Source of the DNA: Juglans regia
Lineage: Eukaryota > Streptophyta > Magnoliopsida > Fagales > Juglandaceae
Direction: 5' to 3'
Assembly (NCBI RefSeq): GCF_001411555.2
Contig: NC_049916.1
Coordinates: 28,352,558 to 28,416,557, forward strand
DNA: 64,000 nt
Position 1 is the first letter of the stretch; each line of letters starts with the position of its first letter. Both the position numbers and the translations under genes were made by a program. Under the pieces are notes generated by a model. It saw nothing but the letters and a program-made list of their open reading frames with translations, ran no database searches and was not told where the DNA came from. This document shows positions 1-13,737 of this stretch, piece by piece.

Positions 1-3000
1 AAACTGGTTCGGCACATCACAATCTGTGACAGATTTTCGTATTCTGAATGGGACCCCATAAAAACCAACACCCAAATATGACAGACAACACATGATCAAG
101 GGCACTCGAATTCACTTTTCCAAATGAGCACCAAGGGTGGAAAAAAGAGTACTTGAGATCATCTGAGAACTATATATTTACCGTAATCATTGCTATATCA
201 GCCAATATCTTCTATTTCTTTCATATTTTGTTTAAGAAAAACTATAATTAATTATGTCTAAACTTGTCAATTTTCTTTTATTCAACCACAACCATCATTT
301 CTTCCAGCAGAGAGAGAGAAGAGAAAGAGAGGGAGGGGGGCACATGCATAAAAAGTAAAGGGTCACTCGTAAGTGAGCCAAAAAGAGAGAAGGCAAAGCC
401 ATGAACGTGGTAAAGAGGTAATAAAAGCATGGAGTTTTAGTACTTCTACCATTTTTTTTTTTTTCCATGCAATATCATCAACTTGCTTACTAAATTTGCT
501 TGAAACTCTTTGAAATTTGCTTGCTAAATTGTTGGGAAAGTAAAAGGTTGCTTGGGGTGGAGACTTGGGTTAAAAAAAAGAAAAGAGAGAGGAGAAATAT
601 ATGCTTCAATCAAATCTATTTTCAACCTCCTCTTTAGCGTGCTTTCTTGTCATGGGGCCCTTCTCTTTTAGAAAATGTCTTACATGGAAATGGGGAACAA
701 CAATCTTTTTTGAGGTGACCCTTTTGTATGAAATGGGTATTGTTTATGCGAAATTGAAAATAAATACAGGTTCATATATCTTGTAAATGCATTATTGTTA
801 TAACAGAGCATGTTCTTAGATGCTCCTTTTGAAGTGAATTTGGGGTTTGCCTTTTATCCTTTAGTTGAGGCCGTGAAGGAAGAGTCTCAATTTTATCTGT
901 TTCTTTTGTGGCTTTGGAAATTTCTTTTTGGTGTTTGTATTCTTTCTAGTGGCGGTGGCTATGTAGGGTATCAATTGAGCATTATGGACTTGAGTTATTT
1001 CCTCACTCGATACTAAGATCGATAGAAGAAAGACACGGGTTCTGTAACATGAAATGATTCTTGGATGAAAATGATGTTTCTTTCAGACGTTAAGAAGTAA
1101 CTCTTTTCGGGGTAGTTCAAGATGAGCTTTCATATCATTCTGAGACACGGTGATTGTCTTGTTGAATAAAGAATCTTACTCGATGCATTTTAGGCAAGGA
1201 GCCTCTCTCTCTTTCTCCCTATAGGGTGGTTTTAATCATTCATATTGTAATTATTGCCCGTTTCTTTATTAGATTACTCAGATTTTTATGGTAAAGGATT
1301 CCGGCTTATTGGAAATGCTGGCCAGAGTGAGTGTGTGTGTGAGTGAGAGACAGAGAGAGGCAGCATGCGTTTAATTGTTAATTTGCTAGAAATTTAGTTT
1401 CGCAAATAGTACAGTTGCTGGCTTTAGTGTTTCTGACAAAAGTATTCCTCTGAACAGGTTATTTTAAAAGGAATATGTGAATAAATGTGGTCTATACCAA
1501 ACCCTTTTCTATCCACGTTCTTTCTCCGTAGACCCATTTCTTTCTTCTCTTGAATGATGGCTGTTCTGTTACTGCATAGCTGTAAGGCGTCTTACATTAT
1601 TCTCTCTCTCTCTCTCTCATAATTATTCTATGTTTTCTTTCTTGAATTGCTGATTTCTTCTTGTTGTCAGATGTGTAAGGATCAATACAATACCTAATTC
1701 CATGTGTAGGGATCAATCCAATACCTATTGAGTGCCTCTGTCGAGGAATTCTATATTAGTCTACACTGATCTGTATACCTTGCATCAGCCTTTGAGATTA
1801 TCCTAGTCTAAACATTATGTAGCGGCTTTTTCTTTCCTTGTGGCTTCTTTTCTCGTGGTAGATTCTATGAGATTATGTGAGATACTGCCACCTTTCCCAT
1901 GATTACAACTGAATGGCTATGTTGGATATGAATTGGCCAGGCCCTAATGCTATAAACGAGACCTTTAACCCGAACATTGTCCACGTAACTCGTGTGTACC
2001 TTATAAAATGTATTAAAATCCACTTAGAGATAATTATAACCATATATTTTTTGTTAAAAAAGTAATAATGCATATAATAATGTTTTCCCTATTTATTTGC
2101 AAGTGTTGTTCATTATTGAGCAGGTTTAAAAATCATCACATAAATTAGTCCCTACCAAGAGCCAGATGGGTTAATGTTGGTTGATTGGTTTGGGCTGGAA
2201 ATTACCACCTCAACAAAATTTAGCACCTAAAGGTGGCTACTTTTAAAAGCACTAATAGGCCAACCTTGTTTTGGCTCCGTAGACAGCAAGGTCCGTTCTT
2301 TTGATTTCTTTAAGTTTGTTTCTTCAGACAAGGTATAGTATTCATTAAGTTAGGCATCAGGGTCATGAACATCAAAACGAAAAAAGAGAAGTGCCACTGG
2401 GATTATCATATAACTTTGTCTTTACATTTTCTATTGGGTATAAAGCTAGCTGGGTTGAACTGCATTCTCTAAATAATGCATTGAGAAGTGTGGATGTCTT
2501 GGCAGGTAAGCTATAGAGTCGGAAGACTAAAATAATGGCCACTCTTTTGTCACAGGACCAAAATTAGAGGCTTCCTTTCTATTAACAGGTTAGCTTGCAT
2601 TGCAGCAAGGGTTGTGATATGTGAATCCACACGTCATTGCAACAAAAGAATACTACCATCAAGGATCTTGATGCAAACTCTTGGTAAGTAATCCATTGTC
2701 TCAGTCGTATTCTTGTCTACCTTCCACTGGCTATTCATTTCTTGCTTCCGATGAATTTAAAGCTAGATCCTCATATTATCCATTCAAGTTTATTAGTCTG
2801 TTACATCAGTTGCCATTGTACTCTCGCAGTTCATAGCATCTTGGAACAATAAACTGGGGATAAGTAGAGCAAATGGTACTTTTCAAAGTTATTGTTATTT
2901 GGAATCAGTTAAACTTTCTGATCTTCTGCAACTTTTATTTCTTTTTTGATAACTTTTATTATAATTCATTTTAATCATCCTCCTCATCTGATAACAATTT

Positions 3001-3576
3001 TATCATTGCATGAAAATAAATTCTGCTTTATTTTTTTTCTACATTGCATATTGACATGAACAGAGATCAACCTAATCCCAAAGCGTTAATGTGAGCCCAA
3101 GTGTTTCGCTAGATTGCATCATTTACATTGGTATCATCATTTTGTGAAAGCAGCTACTCTTGTGGGAAATGTTGTTGTTTTAAATTGTCCAATAATGAAT
3201 TATCTACTTAAAAAAGTGGAAATTAATATGAAAATTTCTATATTTTATTGGGACATTGGAGTGATCTCTTATAACAAATGCTTAAAGGTTCTCTGCTTCT
3301 TGATTAGAAATTCTGTCCAGCATATGTGATATCTCTCTCTGTTTTTTTTTTTTTTTTTTACTGTCAATCTTGATATTTTTGCTTTATCATTTGTTTCAGG
3401 GCTAGTGACTATTTGCATATGAGCAAAGATACTTTTATCAAAGAATCAACAGTTGCAGCCATGATTGAATTAGCTTCAGTCCCAACAATTTAGCTCCTTA
3501 GCTGTATTTCCTGCCCCCTTTGGCCCTCTTCAAAAGAGGAGAGAAGAAGAAACAGATATTCTAGCACGGTAAAACT
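1..3576 (+). other. 5' flank and probable intron-containing 5' UTR of the 3577 gene
   Basis: No convincing coding sequence is visible. The stretch holds purine-rich AGAG tracts near 310-335 and 580-600, (TC)n near 1600, and poly-T. A consensus acceptor (TTGTTTCAG) ends at 3399, and a donor-like GTAAGTAA lies near 2682. The 3400-3576 piece therefore looks like the last 5' UTR exon of the gene starting at 3577. Earlier UTR exon borders cannot be fixed without transcripts. Short reading frames at 601-1016 and 3114-3329 have no recognisable similarity and I leave them out. Confidence 0.4.
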
Positions 3577-4355
3577 ATGACTGAATTTGGTTCTGAAAGA
3601 TCAAAGCCTTGGAACATATACACAAGTTCAGACCCAAGCCCGTCTCAAACAGGAGGGAATCAGGAAGCTTCATGGAAAAGCTTTGGAACATCCATGAATG
3701 CCATTTCTTTTGGTTTTGTTGCCACTGCTATCTTGATATCAATGTTTCTTATCATGGCCATTTTTGAACATCTGTTCAGGCCAGGTCCTTTTTCTTCACC
3801 TGAAAGTCTGACCGACGGTTCTCCTGAATCCAGACCTGTAGAGAAACTTCGCAAAGAAAGAGTGAGTCTATCTCTATCCCGTCATGCTTTCAATGAATTT
3901 TTATGCAAAGCCGTTTTATGTTGGCTTTTCTTTCATGATATATCCATAGTCCAATAGGTCTTGTTGAATTTTTTCTCTTTTCTAAATAATCCTTGAATTG
4001 ATTAGTTCTATTTAGCAGTTTATGAAATAAATTCTGGCTTAGATAGCATTAGTTCTCCTATTGTCCAATCAAATTACTTGTCATTGGAAGATATCCATAT
4101 CTTGTATGCTCTCCCTCCCATTGGTTAGATAGCTACGAATGCACACACACACACACACATGTATATATATATATATATATATAAAAATAATTTTGGTGAG
4201 TTTTGTAACAGGTTTCAGCATCGTATGCATCTGACTTCTCAGTGTTGATGCCAGGACAGCATTGTCCCACCTACATTGCACAACCTGCTCCTCTCCCCTG
4301 CACAAGGGAAGGGATTTATTGGCCTCCCCATGAACATAATTTTGTACATCCTTAG
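3577..4355 (+). CDS. Small single-pass membrane protein, plant-specific, two exons
   Basis: Two exons, 3577-3861 and 4212-4355, join in phase 0 (AGA|GTGAGT donor, AACAG acceptor) to give 142 aa ending at TAG 4353-4355. Residues about 42-62 form one strongly hydrophobic segment (core AISFGFVATAILISMF) followed by FEHLFRP. This suggests a single transmembrane helix between a polar, Ser/Pro-rich N-terminal part and a basic C-terminal tail. The tail, from exon 2, is rich in Cys, Pro and aromatic residues. Reading through the donor instead would give a 126-aa product, but exon 2 continues the frame with good coding texture. I recognise the type as a conserved plant protein of unknown biochemical role. 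A relation to CLAVATA-complex interactor CCI1-like proteins is only a guess. The intron carries an (AC)n(TA)n microsatellite. Confidence 0.7.
4140..4184. repeat. Compound (AC)n(TA)n microsatellite
   Basis: About nine AC units are followed by ATGT and about eleven TA units. It lies inside the single intron of the membrane-protein gene, about 30 bp before the acceptor. Length polymorphism here could affect splicing of exon 2. Confidence 0.9.
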
Positions 4356-5580
4356 TATATATATTATACCTGACCTGCGCTTAAGTGAAGCATCACAAAG
4401 TTCCAATGTATATTTACAACTTTAATCAATTCCTTGATCATCTAAGTTGAGATGTTATTATATCTTGATGAAGTCTGTTTATTGCGAAGCATGTTGGGAT
4501 TTTTTGGTAAACATTCCAGATCTTTCTCCTCTTGTCTACCTCTTAAAACCTCATTCAAGTTAACATATCAAGCATAAGCCAAAGGCTAAATAAATATTAC
4601 AACTTACTTCTCGATCACAACATATGATTCTCGAAGCACAAAGTTTTGATCCTGTTTAGCCACATTATTCACTCTCTCCTTAGATATGATTTTAAAAGAA
4701 GAAAACTTAAAAATTATTAAAACCCTAATTAAGTTGGGTAGTTTTCATTTCAAATTACTAGTCTTTTGGTTTACAACACGTGACTTTAATAATTCATACA
4801 CATAGCATACGTCTTCAACTAGTTTGTTCTAAAAGAGATAGATGTATAAGATTTGTGAGATTTGATTAAATGACTTGGATGGATAAGTAGTATTACATTT
4901 ACTTACAAAAAACTTCATTCTACTAGTTCTTTTTTAAAATTCAAAAATTGAATTTCAAATATCATAATCTTAGCATATCAATAGCTGACTGATACGTGGA
5001 GAAGTAAACTTTTTGTAAATACATTAACATTTTTCTAAAAGCGAAAGCCTATAGTAACGCAGTCAATACAGCATGGGAAAAAGCACCTACAGAAAGGAAC
5101 CATCCAGTCGGCTACACTACGTACCACCATCTCGAGTGTAAATTTAGAGAACAAGTTTTTTCTTTTAAGAAAAGAAAAAAAGAAAAAAAGAATGCATTTC
5201 ATGCACATTGTTGAATGGCTATTGTGTCTGACCCCTTCATTTTAATCACCCCCCATCTATGTTCAACACCCAACCCGGGGTAGCTAGCATGCTGCACACA
5301 GGCCATCACTTAAACTTATAGCCCCCAACTTTTGCAACACCTAATACTCGACGTTGAGCCCTTGCCCGTGTGATTTTATGCCGCCTTGCCTTTTTGTAAT
5401 TAGCATCTACACTAGAGAAAGAAACATCGTAGGTGGAAATAAAGAACAACAGACACCTCTAGGCTTCAAAGCTTATCCTCCGGTCTCCTTCAATTCCATC
5501 TATTTCCTACGATAGATGGAGGATGCTACCTAAGTTTCACTGTAACTCCCATCTCTACATCTTTTTTCTTCTTTTGTCCA
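4356..5580. other. Intergenic region between two convergent genes
   Basis: It holds the 3' UTR and polyadenylation region of the + strand membrane-protein gene on the left and of the minus-strand MACPF gene on the right. I see no coding sequence, only AT-rich unique sequence and an A-rich tract near 5165-5190. Confidence 0.5.
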
Positions 5581-8500
5581 CTATGGATCCTCAACCACTT
5601 CTTCGTCCGGTAATATTACAGTCAATAGAGAATACTTAACCCGGAGAGAAATCCTGCCTTTCTCAACAACAAGTCTGGCCCCCGAGACAATCCAATAACC
5701 AGGAGTTTCCTGCGGCCCCCTCACCATTTCTGTTGCATCAACAAATTTCAGAAGCTTCGGAGCTTGAACAGGCGAAGGAGGTCCTCCAGGATAAACAGCA
5801 GAGTTTATGTTCACATCGGCTGGCCGCGGAAGTGCCTTCTGAGCTGTCGTGAAATGATGGCTGATCAGTGTTGATATAAGTCCTGACTTTGGAGCTAACC
5901 CTGGAGATCCATCCCACTCTGGACGTTTTGCAATCATAGCTCCCACAACGGTTGAGAAGCAGAGTCTCAAGAAGAGAATATTTTTAAATCCATGGTTTTC
6001 AACCTGTAATTGGGCCCCAGTTACTATTGATAGATCTTCGTCAGACTCCACAGGAGCAGTGCAGACATGAGAGAAGCTCTTCCATTGAACTTTCTCATAG
6101 TATCTATGATTAAAGGAATCTTGGCGGAAGCTGGAACTCAGATCATCCTCGAGTTGGAAGACTTTGGGAAGAGACAAGAGGTGCTGCAAGTGGATAGCCA
6201 AGCGATTACTCCTTTTACCTTCTAGATAAAGCCGGAGACCCGTCACTGGCCTCTTACTCACATCAACCTTCCATGAAATAAAGGGAAAAAAATACAAACA
6301 AGTTATGGTTTTCAGCAACACAAGAAATGAGTGCAGAACTTTGTACACTAAATTTGAATTGTTTGTTCTTTAGGAGAATTCTAGGACTTGTCTATGAGTG
6401 CAGTGTAATATGGATTATCCACAACAGTCTCCAGTTACTCCATCAAACCAGACAACAACTCAGATTTGTTCCTTCTCTTGGATTTAAAGATAATGTAAGT
6501 TAATAACATGTGTATAGTCGCTCAAGTTAAAGGGGAAAAAGTTATATAAAACTTGTATGTGCATCCAATGGAAAAACAGAAATTTGACAAGAGAAGAAGC
6601 TTTACTGGAGTGGTGTTCACATAAAGCTTGGGGCCCATTAAGCTAAACTGCAAAGATGGGCTGCTTTGCTGCCTCCGTTGTGGACCAAGTGGAAGGTCAC
6701 TAAACAGAGGTGCCCATTGCCTTGGCAGCTGAAACTCCAGAAATTGGTGGAGCTCTTCAATTGGAGGTTTATCTGCAAGAACAAAAGCCAGACATAGAAA
6801 AACTATACAAATTATTTTTTTTGATAAGACAGACAACTAAGAACAATGCTTTCCTAGTTGTCCAGCTACTGTTTCAGGCAGAACGTTTATTGAAGCATTG
6901 CTTATCGATTGAAAATACCTAATATAGAAAATAACCCGAGTTTTATATTGGAAGAAGAAAATAAAGGCTGGATCAGATCTTAAGAAGAACAATATGTCAC
7001 TTAATTTCTTAAACAATTTATCAAAGAAAACGGGGGTCTGAAGAGCTATCAGGAAGAGATACAATTCCAATCATTTAAGAAATCATAAACTAAATATACA
7101 CTTCTCTGAAATAAGATGACCAAACCACTAGAGAAATGGCATGGAATAATATGACTCAGTTTCTTGAAAGCAATAGTGCAAACACAAATGCAATATATAG
7201 ATGAAAACTTTAGAAGGATCATGTTTACATCGTAAGTAAAGATTTATGGCATGGCTCAAGAATCCACTCCCTGGGACTCCATTCAATAGAGAGGTGATTG
7301 GGATGAAGGACATTGAGATGACATCAGGCTCAGACTGGACAGTTTGTAACCACTCATTATGAGATAGGTGTCTACTATCACTTCCACCTCTTCTCTTGCA
7401 AATGCTTAGAATATCCTGTGATTAAACTCATTAAACAAACACATACAAATATAAACAATACCAAGAGGAATATTGTTTCAGAATTCTTTAGCAGAGTTCT
7501 TCAACTATGCTATCAAGAACATTATATGGTAACAAACCTCCTTGCGTGAATAGGTACTCGATGGACTGATATCTGCAAACCTCAGACGCTGTTCCCTAAT
7601 TTCAAACTGAAAATAAAAGTGATTAGCTGAGTTACCTGAAAGGAGAAATCTCCAAAATAGGACTGATATGGCAGAAAAAGTAGTTTGCAAAAGAACAGAC
7701 AGCATTACCAATATGAATCAGCATTAGAAGGTTCTTAAGTGTCGGACAAGAAAGAAATTCTAGCCACAACTATAATATACATGAGCACAGACTATGAAAG
7801 GCCAAACTACAGTCATGAAGATGAGTATTACAATCTTAAATATGCATCATTCATGTGTGCGTTTGTGCCACAGGGGTGCCTAGGAAAGAGGGAAAAAAGT
7901 GGGCGGTATGATAGGGAAAGTGATGATCTTGATGTTTGTCGTGGTAAAGAAAGCCTTTAGGATTCATTGATTTAGGGCTTGAAAAGATTGAATCTTGGTG
8001 GCTAAAGGAGGTTTTAGAATTTCATCACAAACCTTTTCATTCTGGTAAACTCGTTCAGAAACCATGCCATTTTGTCCATTAGCATCTGAAAATCTTTTAT
8101 CTGCCATCTCCTTCAATCTTTTCTGTACATCAGCAGGTTGCAGAGTTGATGAATGCTGCTGCTTCACATATATTACATCCTTCCCTCCCATCTTTATGCT
8201 AACAACAACATGGGTACCAAATGTGCCAATAAACCTGGAATGATTGAAAATGTCAAAAATGCATTCCAGTTCTTACACTTGTATATGGTGCGTTAAGATC
8301 AAATAAAAAAGAAACAGATCGGAATAAAAATGAAACAGATCATGGTGTACTGAATATTAACAAAAGTTAAAATGAAATTTACATCCCTTGCACTTGTATA
8401 ATCTTACTTTTCTTCTCCTTAAATCAATTTCACTACTTTGAAAGAAATTATTAAATCAGTTACACTACACTACTTTACCATTTGCCATACGGAACCAAAC

Positions 8501-10434
8501 AAACAGCAAGATAAAACTTGGCTATTCAACTTGTTATCCTACCGATAGCATCATGTAAAAATATGATGAGCTTTAAGGTTATAGAGCAAACATAACCTCT
8601 TGCTTGCAAGCAACTGCTAATTGTAGTAGACAGCTTTTTTTTTTTTTTTGGATTTTTTTTTTTTTTTACTTGTAGAAAAACGTCTAGTAGCACAGGCTAT
8701 CACGGCCTTAATTCAAAGGAAAAAAAAAAGTAAATCAGAACTGCTCTGGATACTAATTCAGAAAATAAAAGCTTTAATTTTAAAACACAGCCAAGAATCT
8801 TTTTTTTTTTCCCAGAAATAGATGGTTTTCGATGTAACTAGAAAAAGTAAAGGAAAGAAAAATATTTATCAGGGAATAAAAAAAGCTTAAAAAGAAGACT
8901 GGTTTGTACAGGTTTTAAGCAGGAATTCAGCCTTCAGATGGTAAAAAAGTGTTACTAAATTTCTCAGATAACAAACCTAATTATTAGTTGGGAAATTTTA
9001 TATATATGGATACACATTGGCTCTTATTATTTCAGAAGAACTATGCAAGATGAGATAAATCCACAAAAATTAATTTAATTATTAGTCCATGTTATTGAGA
9101 CTAATCAAAACCAATCACAGTGACACCAACCCATTACAATGTCAGTAGAATAATCCTCTATAATCATTGTTGCAGAGGAAGAGAGAGCTACTGCATTTTG
9201 CTCTAACATTAATGCATAAATGCTGGCCAAACACATACATTATAAAGTGGTCACAAAAGCAACACCTATTACCAGCTGGGAAACGATCAATAACCTCGCT
9301 AAGATTTCTACTAACAAAGGAAAATATATTGCTACACTTTTATGTCTTTCACTGGTTGACATTGGTAGAAAATGGAAAGAAGGATTAAAATCACACGTTC
9401 TGAACTATGGTTCTATTTTATTCGACCATTTCATACGACTCTTATACAATAAACTTCCTCCTCAATAATCGAGAAATCAAATACTAGCATTCAGCGACAG
9501 AAAGCTTTCAAGAGTAAGCTTGGCATCGGAGCAACAACAATGCCATTGCTTGATTAAAAACAAAATTAGGTAAAATCAAAATCTCACCTTGCCAAGGCAG
9601 ATGGATCCCATGATGATGGGACAGCTTTCATAACATGATCACAGAATACCATCTGGGATTTTTCCAATGCAACTGTGTAGAGTGTGATGAACACCCCATC
9701 AAAAGCAAGAGTCTTAGTGTTGGCTGCATCTTTCTGCCAACAACCCGAGAATTCAAACATGGCATTGAAGAGGCCCGAAGGAATTTTTCCAGTCAAATTT
9801 ATATCCTGGTTGAACTGCTCTGACATCTGTCAGAGAGGGAGAGAAACGTGTCAAGACACCCTACAATTGCAGACAAATTTGGTCCCCTTTATCACTTGTT
9901 TTAAACGTAGATTCAGCAACATATTTCTCAGGCGACTCCATGCTATCATAGTGAATATCAGGGTTTAAATCTTTCAAATAAGAACCACAGGGACCAAATT
10001 CACAGGAAAAAAATAAACTTGAAAGACCAAATTGTACTTTAGCCAAGACTTTATGGGAATATGCCTAAAGATTCTAAGCAACAAAAAAGACAACTGACTT
10101 AAGAAACCACGAATCAACCAGTTTTAACCATAGTGCTGCGTAACTTATCAAGAAGTTAGTGAGGGAACAATACCTGTTGGAAAGAGAGGACGTCAGACCT
10201 GAACCGTGTGCGTTCCCCCTTGTCACATTTTATTGATTTGGAGACATTTGGGAGTAAAATTCCACCAGGCAAAACAATCTCACTACCCCCATCTTCATCA
10301 ATCTCAATCAACCGTGAACGTTTCGAATCGCCTTTACAGTACTTGAGCCTCAAGTCTTCTGATATATCATATCCACATCCGATCGACCCAATTGCGATTT
10401 CAGCAGCTTTTGGAGCTGGAAGCTTTAGCGCCAT
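5581..10434 (-). CDS. MACPF domain-containing protein (At4g24290-like)
   Basis: Seven exons read on the minus strand: 10434-10174, 9826-9588, 8234-8033, 7606-7538, 7415-7229, 6772-6606 and 6267-5581. All have GT-AG borders and matching phases, giving 603 aa, close to the roughly 600 aa usual for plant MACPF proteins. The start MALKLPAPKAAEIAIGSIGC is typical of the family. The membrane attack complex/perforin signature is present around residues 172-184 (FGTH, then GG after seven residues), encoded at the start of exon 3. Known plant members (CAD1, NSL1) restrain salicylate-dependent defence and cell death; pore formation in plants is not proven. The nearest type by N- and C-terminal sequence appears to be At4g24290, recalled from memory. 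In Arabidopsis that gene neighbours cpHSC70-1, and the HSP70 relic in this window fits. No coding lesion is seen. Confidence 0.93.
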
Positions 10435-11339
10435 TTACTCTATCATTTCTATTCTTCTTCACTTAAACAAGATTCAACCTGCACATACGGTTCCGATAAA
10501 AAAAAAAAAAAGTCAGCTCAAATTACACAAATGTTAAACATTTTTTTTTAAAAAAAAGGCAGATCCAAACCGCACGAAAGAGTTGAAGACATGCAATTTT
10601 AGCTGAAATTATGGATATACCATACAAGTTTCTGTATGAAGCGGATCCAAACTGAAGAAAAAAGTTCAATATTCCATGTTCAACTCAAATTACGCAGATT
10701 TCAGAAAAAAAAAATTCCAAGCTCGACGCATAGTTCAGTAATTGCATATTTAGCACAAACTAAGCAAATTTTACACATTTATAACACATAGATCAGATAT
10801 AACAAAGACATTTTTTTTTTCAAGCATTAGATTGAAGCAGGAACCTCAATCGGTTCACTCACAAATGGCATTACGAAGCATCGAGACCCTTGGCTCGAGG
10901 ACTGGAAATTTCGAGGCGAGTCTAAAGAGAAAAAAGAGCCCTAATGTCACGTAGAGACGGAGAGAGAGTGTTGTGTGCGTGGGAATTTGAGAGGGTAAAT
11001 TCATGATTTTGGTTTGGTTTGGTTTGACCAAATTTAATTTGAGAGAATGGAGTGTGTTTGACACGTGCGAGGATGTGACTTTCACAGAGGCATTAGAGTC
11101 AAAAGTGTCCCAAGTTTCAACGCAGACCATTCTAAAGTCACCTATCAACTTTAATAACGCTTGAAGTCTTTAGCCAATCACCGAATACAAAGCCAAACCT
11201 AAGTTTGTGATGAATTTGATTTTGATTTTTTTTTTTTATATTGAATTATTTATTTATTATATAATAATAAAATAATATGAAATGAATTTATTACGAATAA
11301 AGTGTTATCATGCCAACGACATATTGAATTATTCAATGT
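10435..11339 (-). promoter_or_regulatory. 5' UTR and promoter region of the MACPF gene
   Basis: This is non-coding sequence upstream of the MACPF start. It contains several poly-A/T tracts and a G-box core CACGTG at 11062-11067, about 630 bp before the start codon. The G-box is a plausible bZIP/bHLH site, but its use is inferred from sequence only. The transcription start is not identifiable, and a 5' UTR intron is possible. Confidence 0.3.
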
Positions 11340-11995
11340 TAGGGGTGTAATCGGTCCGATTCGGTCCGATTTTAGATAAAATCTATGATCGAATCGATAT
11401 GTATCGATTTTGTATTTTTCAAAACCGATTACGCACCGGTTATCCTCCTAAACTGTACTTCCGATTTTACCGGTTTCCGGTCCGATTTTTTAGTATTTTT
11501 AAAATATAAATTTCACAATTTTTCATTAAAAATTTATTTATAAAAAAAAAAATTGATTTAAAATTTTTTTTTTATACTTTTATTAATATATTAGACTATA
11601 TAATAGTATTAATATTAGACTATTGGTATAGTTACAAGTTATATATTAGTATTAGTTATAAACTTTTAGTGATTTAGTATTAACATTTTATGTAATAATT
11701 TATAAATTATAATAAGAAATTATTTCATATATGAATATATATGATATATATAAATTTTCACATAAAAATTTATAATTATACATTATATATAAACCTTATA
11801 TATATTAATATTTAATATATAAAAAATATTTTGTATAAAACTTATATATAAAAATATTATTTTTTATTTTTTTTAATTAACCGGTCCGGTCCGGTCCAAA
11901 AAATCCCAGAACCGAAACCGGCCGGTTTTTATGTTTTAAAAACCGGTCCGGTCCGGTCCGATTTTCTGGTTTTCCGGTTTAAGTTTACACCCCTA
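11340..11995. mobile_element. hAT-type non-autonomous transposon, CGGTCCG family, copy 1
   Basis: The termini TAGGGGTGTAA and TTACACCCCTA are perfect inverted repeats over 11 bp. The flanks TTCAATGT (11332-11339) and TTCACAGT (11996-12003) match at 6 of 8 bases and look like a decayed 8-bp target duplication. Just inside each end lie GC-rich subterminal repeats (CGGTCCGATT and CCGGTCCGGTCC units). The 400-bp core is almost pure A/T and has no coding capacity. Short TIRs, 8-bp duplications and subterminal repeats are hAT hallmarks. A second copy is at 31467-32121. Confidence 0.8.
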
Positions 11996-12092
11996 TTCAC
12001 AGTGGCTGTTGAGTTTTGAGCTTCTGAGCAAGCGTGGCTTTTGGGCGGAAGAACAGATTCCGAGCTTTCTAACAGTGTTTTTAATCTCCTAA

Positions 12093-12684
12093 GAGCATTC
12101 ACATCCGATTTCTTAAATTTTTTCCTAAATTTTAGCTAAAAAGGACACTCCCTATAATTTTATCCTAAATTTTACTCATTTTTTAAAAACCTTCTACATC
12201 TCATTCCCTATCCTTTCTCTATTCTATTAAAATAATATTCTTCTATTATTTCTTTATAACTTTTTTCTCTCACTTCTATTTTCAAACTTAACTACTTAAT
12301 ATTTTTTCTTATGTTTTGGACTATTATTATAGTGAATATTTTAAACAAAAATTTAAATTTTTTTTAAGGGTTTAATAATATTTTTAAAATTATTATTTTT
12401 ATATTTTGGTAATTATTTAAATTATTTTTAAAAATATTATTTAAAAGTATAATAAATATAAGTATAAGAGAAAATGTAGTTGATTAAAAAAAGAATTTAT
12501 TTTATTTATTTGAATAAAATATTAATAAAAAATGATTTAAGAGATGAATAGTAACTACTGTTCATTTTCTAAATCAGAATCCTAAAATAGGGAATGTGAT
12601 GGGAGGGGGTTTTTGAGCTTTTCCCTAAATTTTTTCCTATAATTTAGGGATAATAGTGGTATGAGGAATGGGATGGGGATGCTC
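12093..12684. mobile_element. PIF/Harbinger-like MITE with GAGCATTC/GGATGCTC ends
   Basis: The element is flanked by TAA at 12090-12092 and 12685-12687. The left end, GAGCATTCACATCC, is the imperfect inverse of the right end, GGATGGGGATGCTC. Similarity continues inward through TTTTCCTAAATTT and AAATTTTTTCC. The interior is AT-rich with no reading frame. A three-base TAA duplication fits PIF/Harbinger-derived MITEs. Confidence 0.7.
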
Positions 12685-12774
12685 TAAAGACGACGAAGAA
12701 AAATAAAAAAGAGAGCCACGTGGGCTGGCTGGTAGAGCGGTGGTGGAGAAGAGGTAAGGGTATTATTATTTGAA

Positions 12775-12955
12775 AAATGATATTTACAATCATGAGTGTG
12801 TAAGTATCGTGCAGTTATTTTAAAAAAAGTGAATAAATATGAGATTCATGTGAAAATAAATTAATTTTTTATGAGTGAATCTCATTCTTTTTTAAAATGA
12901 CTGTACGGCGTTTGCGCATTCTACAACTATATGTAACATTACTCATTGTATAAAG
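12775..12955. mobile_element. Short palindromic MITE, copy 1 of 2
   Basis: About 180 bp running from AATGATATTTACAATCATG to CAACTATATGTAACATTACT. The two halves are imperfect inverse complements centred on an AT-rich loop. The same sequence, diverged, recurs at 13566-13737, which defines a family. I could not define a target duplication. Confidence 0.6.
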
Positions 12956-13565
12956 TGATGTGTATTTATCATTTTTCTATGATATATAGAGGAAGTCACA
13001 CGTGTTATAACTTGCTACATGTGATGTGACGCAAAATCTTATTAATAAAGTGAATTCATTCGGGGCGCATGCATCATATGCGAAAGGACACATTTTAATT
13101 CACCACTAGTTACAATATTAATGAATTGATCTAGATCCACAAACTCTGGGTCCCATATTTGTTTATATATTATTTCAACCAAAAAAAAAAAAAAGACTTC
13201 TTAAGAAAACATCAAAATAATATTTCTTATAATCATATTTTGCTTTCATTTAAAGAATTAATACCAATAAATATATATATATAAGTTTAATTGATGATGT
13301 ATTTATATATATACTGTGCTTATTTCTTGGATTAAAAAAAATATTCCTTGAAAAAAACAACCAAATAAAAAAAAAAAAAGAAGTCTCCCACTATTATTAT
13401 TATGAAATCAATATATACCTCCAAATCTACTACGTTGCTCTCACCCTCCTCATGTCTCTATCATGTTTCCAACAACCTCTTATCTTAATTTTTATTGCCC
13501 ATCCTAGCTAGGCCTTTCCGTTGGTCTCTCCTTATCAGAAATGTCTTTCATATATATATATATAT

Positions 13566-13737
13566 AAATGATATTTATAATAGTGAGTGCGCAAGTATCA
13601 TATAATCATTTTAAAAAAAATAAATGTAAATGAATATGAGATCTATATAAAAAAAATTAATTTTTTAATAATAAATTTTACTTTTTTCAAAACAATTATA
13701 CAATATTTATGCATCCCACAACTGTACGTAACATTAT
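13566..13737. mobile_element. Short palindromic MITE, copy 2 of 2
   Basis: A diverged copy of the 12775-12955 element, sharing ATGATATTTA, GAGTG-GCAAGTATC and the right end ACAACTGTACGTAACATTA. It is flanked on both sides by (TA)n runs, so exact ends are uncertain. Confidence 0.6.

Noticed and set aside
601..1016. Short frames of 61 and 68 aa
   Set aside because: Hydrophobic, with no recognisable motif, in probable UTR/intron sequence.
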